In this document: piece by piece, positions 1-12,300 of the stretch
Layout: the number at the start of each line of letters is the position of its first letter
Position numbering within the stretch: the stretch's first letter is position 1
Assembly (NCBI GenBank): GCA_030770545.1
Contig: CM061094.1
Span: 3,023,001 to 3,087,000 of the forward strand
From: Macropodus opercularis
Lineage: Eukaryota; Chordata; Actinopteri; Anabantiformes; Osphronemidae
Direction of reading: 5' to 3'
DNA: 64,000 nt
Program-made: the position numbers and the translations under genes
The notes under the pieces: generated by a model
What the model was told of the DNA's origin: nothing
What the model saw: only the letters and a program-made list of their open reading frames with translations
The model's database searches: none

Positions 1-568
1 TAATAATATTAATAATAATCAAAAAACAGCCAAATTATACATTATATGAAATAATAACGTGCACATAGAATGAAACACAAAACATAAAACAAAATATTTT
101 TAATTCTGTTGAAATACATTTTAATAATATCTTACTAATTCTACAATACATTAATAATTTTATATTGTATGTCTTACTTCAACACAAAAAACAGAAAAAC
201 TAAACAGCGTCCAGTAAGTAGAAGGAATTCAGCGAGCTATTAGCATATTTGGCCAGAAATTGGATGAATTAAATCAGCATAGCGTCGACTGTACTTTACT
301 TTTGGGTCCGCCCCTTCGACAAAACAGGCTCCTCCTCTATCCTGTGTTTGCTGATGACGCTCAGTGTTATGTTGTTATCACTTTTTGGTTGGTTGATTTC
401 ATCGTCACAGTGAATCACACCAGACTTGTCATCTGTCATCCTGAGAATTACACCTTCATCTCACGCAAACGTTCTAAAACAACCCCCCCCCCCCCCCCGC
501 TCTGTGTTCACATGTTACAAAGTAAGGCATTCAAACCTGTCCTCGCTCCTCTCGCCCACTCTTTGCAG
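1..568. other. Intron or flank upstream of first visible ano10 exon
   Basis: This stretch is AT-rich over its first 200 bases and contains a run of 16 C at 483-498. I see no coding exon in it. It ends in a pyrimidine-rich acceptor (ctctttgcag) at 568, so its right part is an intron of the anoctamin gene that starts outside the window. Confidence 0.6.
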
Positions 569-1659
569 GCGCTGCCCTGCTGGCCCACCCAGGTGAGGAT
601 GCCACCGGAGACATAACCGTGGTTTCCGCTCCACGCTGTACGTTACTGCAAGGCACTGAAGAGTTGGGTCTTTGCAAACCATACCTCAATGGGGACATGG
701 CGTCTTTCTCCCATAATGACAAAGACAGCTTTAAAGATTCAGGTACAGTACAGCAGCTTTGAGTGTAGTTATCAATAACTAAAAAGAGGCAAGCTACTGT
801 TTTAACACTTTATCCTTTGAAACAGTGCATCAAAACATGTAATATCTCAGTGTTTACTAGGTGCTTGTTTTAAATCCTTGCACAGTATCTGCTTTTTTTT
901 TTACAAATCTCCTCCCTAGTCTCTCTATGGAACTGTGAATAATATTTTCAATAACAGCGTCCAGTCACTGAGACTTCAATTACTCAAAATTCATACAGAC
1001 AGAGAAAAAAAACCCAAACTCGTCTCGTTAGTAACAGCTTAACTGGCCACATGTTTCCAGGTGTTTCTTTTATCTTTACTGTCTGGGGCCCAGCGTTGCC
1101 TTGACAACTTTGCTCTGGACTTTGGGTTAGTCTTGTGTCCCTGTCCAAGTTGTAGTCACTCTTGACACTCAAGAGAGTGTAGACAATGTGAAATCAAACA
1201 TGAATGAACAAAAGAGAAATCTGAAACACCTTTTGCCTTCAAAACAGCAGCAAACCTTTGCACATTACTATATGTGTCCTAGTATTTAAAAGCCTAACAT
1301 CGAAGAGTTTTCTTTTTTTAAAAGAACTGTATTCTTCTGTTCTTGTAATTATGTCTCTTCATGTGTGGGATAGACAACATGGAGGTGTTCCTGACGCTAG
1401 CGGAACGACAGTACATAGTGAAGTATGCGCTGGAAAACATGCGCGCACAGAAGGACATGAAAGTACCCGGACTGCCTGACAGCTTCATACTGAAAAGCAG
1501 AGACAACGTCTGTGAGTATTCTCAGATTTCAGCTGAGGGAGGAGACAATGATGTGGATGCTGGGAAAATATTTCTGAGATGAGACAAATAATTAAAGCTG
1601 GAGTAATGTGAAGAACCAACTAGTGAGGGTGAGGATTTGTGTTTTTAATGAATGCCTCA

Positions 1660-1722
<63 letters not shown>

Positions 1723-4700
1723 CACACACACTCCACAGCAGCTGAGGATCACCACTTTGTAGGATAAGGCTGGTATTATTCTAGCTTTTACTTACTTCAC
1801 TATGAAAAAAATAAAACCTCCTTTTCTGCTTTTTCTGCTGAACAGCTGGCTATAACAGGAGGAAGTGGTGTTTGTTAGAACAGCGTTTGTGCTGTGTAAT
1901 GAATGTGTCTACACGTTTATAACTGCACATGCAAATGCATGGCAGCCTGTCGTTCCATCGCGCTGTGTGTAAAACCCAGTGTTGTTGCAGGGCAGAAGCT
2001 CAGGTCAGCTGGTGTGATTGCGGACATGACTCCGCTCCACAACCCGGCCAAACTGAAGGCTCTTGGTAAAGCCTGGTACTCTGGGAATCAGCTGAGTCAG
2101 CCGCTGGGTGGGTGGTAATTCGCACCTGACACACACGCAACCCTGGACTGCAGCGATATTTCTTGTTTATTTGTAAACATCATATTTACCGGTAGATGCA
2201 CATACACTCTGCACAGTTCTCAGATCAGTCTTCCCTGTCTGCTGCTTTGTCCAGATTCAGTCAGTGAGTATTTTGGAAGCTCTGTGGGTTTCTACTTCAG
2301 CTTCCTTGATTTCTACACCTGGTCTCTGCTTCCACCTGCAATCCTAGGGCTGTCCCTCACTTACTACTCAGGTAGGTCTGGAGATATATGCACTGTGATG
2401 CCTTTACGACACAACAGAGTTTGTTTCCCATGTATTTGTATGTACAACATTAACTCAATGTTATGTCAACATTTAACAATTGTAATCCAGATTGTAATGG
2501 AGTCATCAGTGTTAGAGAGAACTGCTCACATGCCTAATTCTACACGTGGGCAAAGTAATTAGAAATTTGTAAATAGTTTTTAATGGCTTACTTTACACCA
2601 CAAACAACATTGTCATGTTTTGGTTCAATATGTTCACTATTTTGCTTGAATGTTGAGTGTGTAATTCTGAAATCTAATGTATACTATCCCCACTCCCACA
2701 ATGCACTTCTCATCCATTAGAGTTATGGTGATTAGCAGCATTTTCTTTCTTGCTTGTCGCAGGTGAAGCTCAGAAGGAGATGGAGTCAGTCTCGGGCTCA
2801 CGTGTTGATGAAGAGACCCAGTCGGTGTTCAGCGGTCACATGGTCCAGGCTGTTTTCAGTATGATCTGGTCCACGGTGGTCATGGAGCTGTGGAAGCGCC
2901 GGAGCTCCACCCTCTCCTACCGCTGGGGGACCCTGAACCTCACAGAGCGCTTTGCGGAGCCTCGGCCTGGTTTTCACGGTGAGCTCGGGGTCAATCCAGT
3001 GACAGGACGCAAGGAGCCACTCTTTCCTGGATGGCAGAGAGACCTACGCATGGCACTAGTGTCGGTCCCAGTGGTGGGGCTGTTTCTAGGTAGCGCCTGG
3101 TTCATGTTATTCTGTTGTCTTTTATTCTATAAATTCTCTTTGCTTAGTGAATGATTCATTTCAAAAGAAGATATAAGTCTAGATGTCTGCTTGTGTCTCC
3201 CTCAGGACTGGTGGTGCTGGGTATGACCTGTTTCTACTGGGGGGAGGCCCGAATACAACAGCTACACAAAGACTGGAACTCCCTGGTGTCTCAGACTTTG
3301 CTCTACATGCCCTCAGTGATTCACATCGTCTATACAAACATGCTAGCAACCGTTTACAGGACAGTGGCTCAGTCTCTGACCGAATACGGTGAGTGAGGTA
3401 GACGAGGCGCCACAACAGGATTCTGGACTAGCGAAGTGTTTAGTTGCTGATGCTGGTGGACCTGTTGTTGTGTGTCTTTAGAGAACCACAGAGAAGAATC
3501 AGCCTTTGAAAACCATCTAACAGCCAAAATCTTGGTGGTTGGTTCCACTCCTCTGTTTTCGGAGCATTACCTCATTATAGAGCCATCAGAGTTCATGAGT
3601 TCTTTAACTGAGCTTGTTTGTATCTTCTCCTAGTTTACCTTCTTCAACAACTTTGCTGTGCTCTTCCACATTGCCTTCTTCAAGCAGGATGTGCCTTTAC
3701 TCCGTAAGGTAACAGCTGAGTCCTGGTCTCAGGAAAGTTTGTGTTTTCTCTGATGATGTGTTATTTTCTTTGTGTCAAGCGTCAGCACAGCTGCAAAAAG
3801 ACACTAAATGATTGTTTTTACTGTTCAATTAACAATCTGCTTTTTAATATTACTTCACAATTCAGTCACTATTTAAAGACCTAGAACCAGAATAGAACCT
3901 TGAAATCTTGAAAATAATTCATGGACTTTCCATGATGTGACCAAATGAAAAAATAAAAGCACAGAACAACCATAAAATCACACATTGTGTGTGTGTCTAC
4001 CTGTAGCGCCTGGCCTCTTTGCTGATAGTGACCCAGATTGTGAACCAGGTGACAGAGGTGGTCATACCCTTCCTGGTAGACCGGTTCATCAGTGCCCCAC
4101 TCAGAGCGGAGACTGAAGATGACCCAGACGAAGATAAATTTAGGAACCAAGGGAGCCTTCCCGCGTTCCCCGTGCGTATACAGTACATTATTAACAATTT
4201 CTAAAATCTGCATAAATACCAAATACATTTGGGCAGTCTGTGACAGAAACTTTGTTTTTCCACAGGGCCTGTTTGCAGAGTACATCGAACTCCTGGTGCA
4301 GTTTGGGTATTTGAGTCTTTTCTCCTGTGTGTACCCTCTGACAGCCGTGCTGCTGCTCATCAACAACATAACGGAGATCCGAACAGACGCCTATAAGATG
4401 TGCAAGCTCTTCTGCAAACCCTTCACCCCTCCTGTGGCTGACCTGGGTGTGTGGCAGGTCAGCATAAGGCACAATGCACAGCGGGTGTGTCACGCTTAAG
4501 CTGTTACCAGTGAACAGCTCATCTCATTGTCTTGTTGAATGTGTGTTCAGACAGCTTTCGAAGTCCTGAGTTTTGTCTCTGTTGTGTCCAACTGCTGGCT
4601 GCTGCTTCTGTCACCGCAGCTACAAGCATTGTATCAAGAAACCAAGATGAGCGGTATAAACATTTTGCTTGTGGCAGTAATTGTAGAGGTAAGAAGCAAA

Positions 4701-4908
4701 ATGGAGACAGGGCCAGTGTCAAATCATTCTGCGTGTGTTCTCCTGACATTTTTACTTTTGGGTTTGGCAGCATGTGCTCATCACAGTTAAGATCGTTTTG
4801 GCGTTCCTGATCCCCGATGAGCCGGAGTGGGTTCGGCAAAAGCGAGCGCACATTGAGTACAGATCCATGCAGGCGCTGAAGCAGCAGGTTCTCCCATATG
4901 TTCCGTGA
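569..4908 (+). CDS. ano10: Anoctamin-10-like (TMEM16K) protein, 3' part, 12 coding exons
   Basis: Partial gene; the 5' exons lie left of the window. Coding exons: 569-742, 1374-1511, 1991-2107, 2255-2371, 2763-3089, 3206-3388, 3482-3534, 3634-3708, 4007-4171, 4266-4457, 4551-4688, 4771-4908. All junctions are GT-AG and phases agree, giving about 605 residues. Anoctamin signatures seen are YFGSSVGFYFSFLDFYTW, WSTVVMELWKRRSSTLSYRWGTL, FAEPRPGFHGELGVNPVTG, LVQFGYLSLFSCVYPL and ALKQQ near the end. Multiple hydrophobic segments fit the ten-helix TMEM16 fold. The loop between the middle helices is short, as in ANO10 and unlike the long acidic loop of ANO8. Mammalian TMEM16K is an endoplasmic reticulum lipid scramblase; that role is inferred here from family membership. 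The gene converges on the SNRK-like gene, as in mammals. The last exon either ends at TGA 4906-4908 or splices at a gtgagt just before it. I cannot tell ano10a from ano10b. Confidence 0.88.
1662..1731. repeat. (CA)n microsatellite in ano10 intron
   Basis: About 70 bases of near-uninterrupted CA dinucleotides, with one AAA interruption near 1707, lie between the second and third visible ano10 exons. Confidence 0.97.
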
Positions 4909-5505
4909 GTTTTCAGCGTTTTCATTTTCCTTTCATCTGTGTGACATGTCGTTCTCGTCCTTCCAGAAGCTGCAGTCCTGATTGTGTTTCAAAGTGTTGA
5001 AGTGGTGCTTTACTTCATCCTGTGCTGGGATGCTACAAGCAGAAGATACAGTATCATCTTCAGTGTTCAATGGACCTCAGGAGGAGAGAGGATCCTCACT
5101 AGGCCCATAGTGCCGACCTCTGTGCAACCAATGCTACACATACTACTATACAGCTAAAAATGTTTGACAGCAAATGCAGTGTGCTGGTTACATGTGCGGA
5201 TGCCTTAGGAGATTACTACAAATATAAACTGGGGTTTTACATGGGTTGTTCAAATGTAACAAGGGCAAAGAATCACCATGGTTACTGTGCAATGGGGTAT
5301 TAAATGTTAAAAGGAAAGTCAAAACAGATGTTTCCCTGAGGCAGGACACGTTCAGCGATGTTTGCTCAGTGCCACCACAGACTGAGCTATTGTTCAGGAT
5401 TCTTAACCAGAGGACAGTATCATCATTGGAGAGATTATCATAACATAAGTCTTTTTGAAAGATTTCAACTCAGCTGTCTGGCCTATTTGTTTCATTTTTA
5501 GGAAA

Positions 5506-5516
5506 AATAAAATAAA
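5506..5516 (+). terminator. Candidate polyadenylation signals of ano10
   Basis: Two overlapping AATAAA hexamers at 5506-5511 and 5511-5516 lie about 600 bases past the ano10 stop codon. Position and orientation fit a 3' UTR end, but AATAAA is common in this AT-rich stretch. Confidence 0.4.
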
Positions 5517-8500
5517 ACCTATGAATATGAATCGTGTGCAGCAACTGTTAATGTTGCTCCATGTCTATTCTAGGAAACATTTTGCTAACATGTTGTCTAT
5601 TGTATCCTATTTGATTAATACAGTGTCATCTACACCAGTGTTGTGTCTGCACCTTGTTTCTCAAAGTGGACTGTTCTGTTCTGATCTATTATTCCAGAGT
5701 TTGATCGATTTTAAAACTTATTTAGTAAGTTACTGATGTTTTGTTTCCAGTATTTGGGTTGAGCTACTGTAGGTTAGCTGGGGGAAGAAATGACAGAGAC
5801 ACTAATCTTTCTCTAAAAAAAACAAAAAAGCTTATTTTCGAATCATTAAACTTTTCCTTTTCAAGAGATCTTCTGTGTGGAAAGCCAACAGGAACAAAAG
5901 AAAGAGTTTGTGTTGGCTCCATGAAGAAACACAAGTTTTATACTGTGTGTGTTTACTAAGGATCATATTTAATTTAAGTTTAAGTCTTAATTTAAGTTTT
6001 AACAAGACGTAAAATTATGAGTAATATCTCTGGAACGTATAGAACAGGATTCATATCTATTCCAGCTCCACTGATGATACTGTTCTTTAAAATCCATTTG
6101 CTAAAACACTACTCTGCAGAAACATTAACATATCCGTATAATTTGTAGAAAAAAACATTTACGTGCCAATATTTAAGACAGCGAGCAACCAAAGATCCAT
6201 TATGTGCTTAATATATTATTGTCATAATATATTATTTGAATTGTGCCGTATCCTCACTCTTTGCCTGTAATCTCAGCTGCAATAACCAAAGTGATGTACA
6301 ATATAATACTCACAATCGTACTGTGTCTGTACTGACGTAACAAAATATTTATGCAGAGAGTCACTGGGGAGAGTCCGCTTTTTCATCCACAAGTAGTAGC
6401 AATGCTATTTCCAGCCACCAGGAGGCACTATACCTCCATCTATATTTAGTTTTATTCAACCTCTACAAAGATGCAGATAGATGGTGAGGCTTTAAATCCA
6501 CATTTGAGTCTACACTAATCATGAAAGTTGTGCACATTATTCTGATGGGCTATATACTTCTGGATCCAGGATTTCAGTTCAGGACAGGAGATGACGATGC
6601 TAGTTGTCGTAAAATAAACATGGTTGGTCGGTTGTTGTGTTTCAGTTGTGTAGTATCTTATAAATTGTAAACAACGGGTGACAATCGCAATTTTCTAACA
6701 TCGGTAGAAAAATATTCACAGATGAATTAAGATTTGTTTATACAAAATAAATGAGATGATGGAGTGATAATTTAAATCTGAGGGTTTATAACATGGGGTT
6801 TATAGTCAGAGGTGCTGTGCAGAGCGACAAACAGTGATGACACATTTTGAATTATACTTATTTTCCATGGTGTCTTCCCACAACGCGGCAGGTGATTGTT
6901 CAGTGTATGTTTGACGTTCTTCATCCTCACAGGAACATCCTGCTCATTACCGTGTTTCAGAATAGCAGCACCGGAGGTTCTGAAGGCCCGTTAACCCACC
7001 ATGGGCCGGTGGTGGAAAAAGTGCCAAGAAGTATGAGAGACTGTAAATACTCAAATCGCTGAACTACATTTTACAGTACAAAGCATTTAAATGACATCTA
7101 CTGACTTTTATGTCTGTTAGAAATCTGTTCAATAAACAAACAGATCACATACATATGGTAAAACTGTGGATTTACTTCACTTTAGACAGTAATGAATAAA
7201 TTAACTATTCATAATCGGATACATTTTAGGTCATGCAACTGTAACCAGTAAGAGCAAGGTAGAAGTATTCTTATTACAATTTGCAGTGCAATACAACATA
7301 CAATTATTTAGTACATGTAATGAAATGCAAAGATCCTGTTCCATAACAAAATAATGATCCATCGGAAAAAAAAATTCAAGCTTAAAATCAAAATAATATT
7401 TATTTGATGTATGGCTGTGCAGTGTGAAACGTGTTTCCAGTGTTTAGTTCGCTACTGCAGACTGTTCTTACATGCAGGTCGTTGAGGTCATTCTTTGAAC
7501 TGGAACCTCTAAGCTCCCACTGTTGAGTCAGATGAGCCTCGCTACTGTCGCTCAGTGCAGGCTCTCTGTTGGACTTCTCTATATTAAGTGATTAGTTGAC
7601 ACGAATAGACTGATTTTATGCCTTTTGTACCACATTTTCTTTATTTCATTTTTGTATTTACTGCTATTTAACAGAGTAAAGCACTTTGTTTTTAACTGTG
7701 CTCTATAAAAGCTTCTTCCTTCCTCACAGTTCAGCAGATCCAGAATCTCAGATATGGCAAATATAAAGTTTTGTTTTTCCTTCATACTGGTATTTTTTGT
7801 GAAATAAACACACTGGATTCATCTGTCTCATTCATTTAACTCATTTTAATAAATAAATACAGAAAAATAAGGTCAGCTTCATAAGGATGTAGTCCTAGTT
7901 ATGATGCAGGTCAGTAAACCGACACACTTAGGGGAGACAGGCTGCAATCACACAGGAACAAATGGGATTTTCTCTCTCTGCACGGATTTTATGCTTTCAC
8001 AGCTGATGAGATCGGAGTGATTAATCAGATTTCATGTGACATCCACTGTACGGGCACAGGTCACAAGTTAAAAATGTAATTGCCATGAAGCTGCAGAGAG
8101 CAACAAGAATAAGATGTTTGCTGAATTATAACAGAAGGATGCAGTTTGTTGTACAGCATTGTCTCAACTCTACATAACTGTAGACTTTACATCTGAAAAT
8201 GTTTGTAAAAATATAAACACACAGAGGCACCATATGGTAAAATAATACCATGCAGAGGGAGTCCTCAGCTACAAAAATAACATGTCGCTCTTCATGTTGT
8301 CTAAAGGATAAAAAAAAAAAAAAAATTTTGTTCATCGATCCCAGGATGCTGCTTGTAGGAAGCTACCAGCTACAGCATTCACACTGTGCAAAGCATCATT
8401 CAGCAGGTTACACAACAACGATGTCCCGTCAGATCCAAGACACACGGAGGTATACTGTGGTAAATAACATGCACAAAGTCACCCTGTATAAAAATGTATA

Positions 8501-8805
8501 TCATGGAACGTCATCCAAAATAAAAGTTACAATTAAATATAATATGATAAAAGACCTTCACATACCATGGAAGACCTGCAGCCCAATAATGAACCTACAC
8601 GCAGTATATCAGGACAGGTCACTGTATCAATAAGACAAGATTAAGAGAACAGAGGAGCATCTCAGTTGTGAGCATATATTGTGGTTTATCCTATCACTCT
8701 TTCTTTAAATATCTTACATTAAGAGCCTTTAAACAAACATGAAAAGCAGGTTGTGCAACGGGATGAGGAAACAGGTGCCACTCTGCAGTAGAAGCTGCTT
8801 CGAAG

Positions 8806-8811
8806 TTTATT
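8806..8811 (-). terminator. Candidate polyadenylation signal of snrk
   Basis: TTTATT on the plus strand is AATAAA on the minus strand, about 580 bases past the snrk stop codon. It is one of several possible signals in this AT-rich 3' flank. Confidence 0.3.
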
Positions 8812-9389
8812 CCAATTAATTTCATATAAGATATGAAGCCATGGATCTACCGAGTGCACACGTGAGGACATTCTGACCTTTTGAAGTTGTTACAGTCAGA
8901 ACTAAAATGACACAGTGGCCACAAACAGTATGAAACACAATTGATCCTTCTAGGCACCTTTTGAACAAACTAAATAGGACTATAGCTTATTCAATGACAC
9001 TAACTGTGGCTCCGTCTTCTTTCTTCAGTTCTCCTCCTTTACAGGTCATTTCAGTGTTGTTTAAGCTACACATTAGACTAGTCATTGGTTTTCTATGCCT
9101 GTACACAGCAGCAAATGGAAGAGACTCTACGAAATCTGAGCTGTACACCACTTCTAGCACAAAACAATGTGGATTACATTAGCACACCTCTATAAACCAA
9201 GTGTCGATAGGCATGAAGCTGTACACCCGTTTGCTGAGGGCCTCTGCAGTGAGAGGCTCAGCAGGGAGCTCAGTGGGCTGCCACTTCACGTGTTTTGTGC
9301 TCAGTCCACAGCCACCTGCTGACTGCTAAACAGCCTGTGTGTCCCAAGAGAGCGAGCAGCATGACAGACAGCACCCAGGCTGGTTTCAC

Positions 9390-12300
9390 TTAGAGCACAT
9401 GGCAGCAGTTGTACTGAGCCAGGGGGAGGATCTTGGGTTTGTTATGTGTCGGTATGTTGAAGGCCAGAGCTTTCTCACACAGAGGAAACTGGAAGAGTCG
9501 CTCACGCAGCTTTATGCTGTGGCGTTTCCCCTGCTCGACCCTCGGAGTGGCGTCATCCCGGTTCCCCGGTGTGTTGTGGGGTTGAGATCTGTCTGTCAAA
9601 AGGTCACCTCTTGTCCCTTCCTCTGTTTTTTCTTCTGCTCCTTCTGCCTGTTTAACGTTCAGGCTGAATCTAGCAGGAGATGCAGAGCTGGAGGGAGGGC
9701 ATTTGTTGGTGTTGTTGTTGGGTTCTTCTGTCTCTGTAGTTGTGTTGTCTGGCTGCCCCTGACAGCACGGGACCACCAAACCAGGCAGTGACATTGGTGG
9801 AACCTCTGTTTTGGGTCTGACTGCCTTGTCTACATGACTGATTGGTTGGTCTGAAATCACACACCCAGTGTCTTTCTCTTTTTCAATTTCTCTCTCCACT
9901 TTGTCCTCTACCACCTCCTCAACTGGCAACACTGAGCTTCCTAAATGGTCTTCACTTTGTTCCTCTTGTTCATACCCCACATCATCTGCTCCTTCAAGCT
10001 GCTCCTGAGTTTCTTTCTCTGGTTCTGCAGCTAACAAAAATGCCACACTACCCTCCCCTTCTTCTTCTTCCTCCTCCTCTTCCTCACAGATTTGCTGCAG
10101 AGCAGGAACATTCTTGGCAACTGGAGGCTCCTCAGCTGGAGGTGGACGAAGGGTGATGCTGATGCTGGGTTGCCACGGGCCCTGCTGAAGAGAAGTCCTC
10201 TTCAGCAGGTCCCCACACTCGGGCATGCCAGAGCGGGGAGAGCTGGGAGATATTGCCCCTGAAAGCCAGTGTGGTGGTGCCTCTGGGCTAAGCAGGACAT
10301 TATCCAACCCCTTCAGCCAGTCATGAGCCTCGATCTCCTCAAGTGAGGAACGACAAACTGGATCCTTCTGGAGCATCCTGGAGATCAGACTGAGAGGGAA
10401 AGATTGTTTAATCAAAAGGGTGCCATTTGCATGTTTCACATTTTATTGCTCATCCATTACACACTGATCACAGTGTGAGTCTTGGGACACCTTAAATCAA
10501 CCAGTAAATATAAGGTTCAAAAGGTTCTTCTGTTTTAATCACATCAAAAATAGTAATAATATTAATAATCCAAAGTGTGAACAACGGTCATATGACCAAT
10601 ACAAAATGTGTGAGTAGCTGCAGGAAATCAGATAAATCAAGAACAAGTCCCCAGTTAGGCTCACTTGAAGATATAAATAAGTGTATAAATGTGTTCAGTG
10701 TGCTTTCACAAATAAACATTTTCTTTTATGCTCCCTCATGCTTCTGCTGAAATTCAGCAGAAAGCAACTTCTTCTCCTTGCAGTATGTAGTGTGACTGAA
10801 GAACAGTCTATGGTGTGTGTAATTTGGCAGTGAGCTGTGAAGGTTGTGTGAGAAGACGATTGTGAGACTAGAATACAAGTTTACTGATAGTTTTGCACGA
10901 AGGAAAGGCCAGAATTTGATAGATGACAGTGTTCACTCAGGCTTTAAACAGGCTTTAGCCTCTGAGACAAGTAGGACATTAAAATTATCCACTGAAACAC
11001 ACACTAATACGATGATTTTACGGTCAGCAGTTTCTTGACACGAGCCGATCTGCCATTTCTATTTAACAGCACAAAGCTACTTTGAGTGAATAAGACTTTA
11101 AGGGAAGAATCAATTTATGAGCAAGCAAAGCGAATAGTCAGTTTAAATTGGACAGATATTTTATGACCTTTATCTCTACTTTGTACAGTATGTGCGATCT
11201 TACTCTTTGCAGTTGTATGACACATGTTCGGGGATGGAGTAACGACAGTCAAGGATCATGACTAGAGTTTCGCTGTCGTTGGTTTCTTGGAAGGGAGGGA
11301 CTCCGCACACCAACATGTACAGGATAACCCCCAGAGACCAGATATCTGGAACACAGACACACAAGAAAGCACAAAAATTAGCCTTAAATAGCAAAATCAC
11401 CCAGGCCTTAAAATAGCGCACAATCCCTCAGCTCTCTGGTCATATTTAGAATACTTTGGGTTCGTGAGGATACTTTAAAATACTTGCTTTAAAAGCATCC
11501 TGCAGTCCACCTACAGATTATGTGGGAATATGATCCCGTATGGATTTACACACAAGAATCAACTTTGGATCAGGGTTAAAACAAATCGCTTTACACATCG
11601 ATTCCAGTGGTGAAGTTCTATTTCATTTTGCATCCTCCACATCCTTGACAGAAGTCAGAGGTCAGCGTGAGCAACGAAGTAGTCTCAGATGGGAATATAA
11701 GGTTACATTAGGTTATTCCACAGTGAACTGAAGAAATATAAGAGCAGAAAGCATGAGTAATAGCTGGATGTCTGGTTTAACGTGTCCAAAGTACGAGTCT
11801 GGTGCTCCTAGCTCAAAAACGCTCTCTCTCTCTTTTCATGCACACAGAGACTTCCTGGTGCTGACACCGTGTTCTTTCCTTCTCCTCCCTTTCCTTCCTT
11901 TCCCACCTCTTCGCTTATGTCTTCATGCAGGCTCAGCAAGAGGAAGTCTGTGCGAACTAAGAACGCAAACACACACATTCAGAGGAAAAAGAGCTTGTTG
12001 AGAGAGGGAGAGAGGGTTGAAAACCATAACCAATAGAAGGCTTGTTGTGGTGGTGTGCTATTCTGAGAATGATCTCACTTTTCTTCCACCCCCCTGTCTC
12101 GCTCTCTCCCAAACACTGGAAAGTAGAATGCACATTCTGTTCATATTGTGTGTTGCCCTGATGTAACACTAGCAACACAACAGACAAAACTCTGCCTCTG
12201 CTTGTACAGTATCACATTTACTTTATGACAAGGACATTTCCAGGGTTAACCTTGGTCTTTTTCCAGTTCTTGCTATTTAGTAATTGACTGTTTAATCCTT

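Larger units (their letters stand above)
4909..9389. other. Intergenic region between convergent ano10 and snrk
   Basis: This AT-rich 4.5 kb holds the 3' untranslated regions of two convergent genes. I found no additional coding exon on either strand. Short open frames here have no recognisable motif. Overlapping AATAAA signals at 5506-5516 (plus strand) and a TTTATT at 8806-8811 (minus-strand AATAAA) are candidate polyadenylation signals for ano10 and snrk. Confidence 0.6.

Noticed and set aside
260..616. Open frame of about 118 codons before the first visible ano10 exon
   Set aside because: It crosses a poly-C run and the splice acceptor at 568, and it reads the real exon in the wrong frame. 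It has no recognisable motif.
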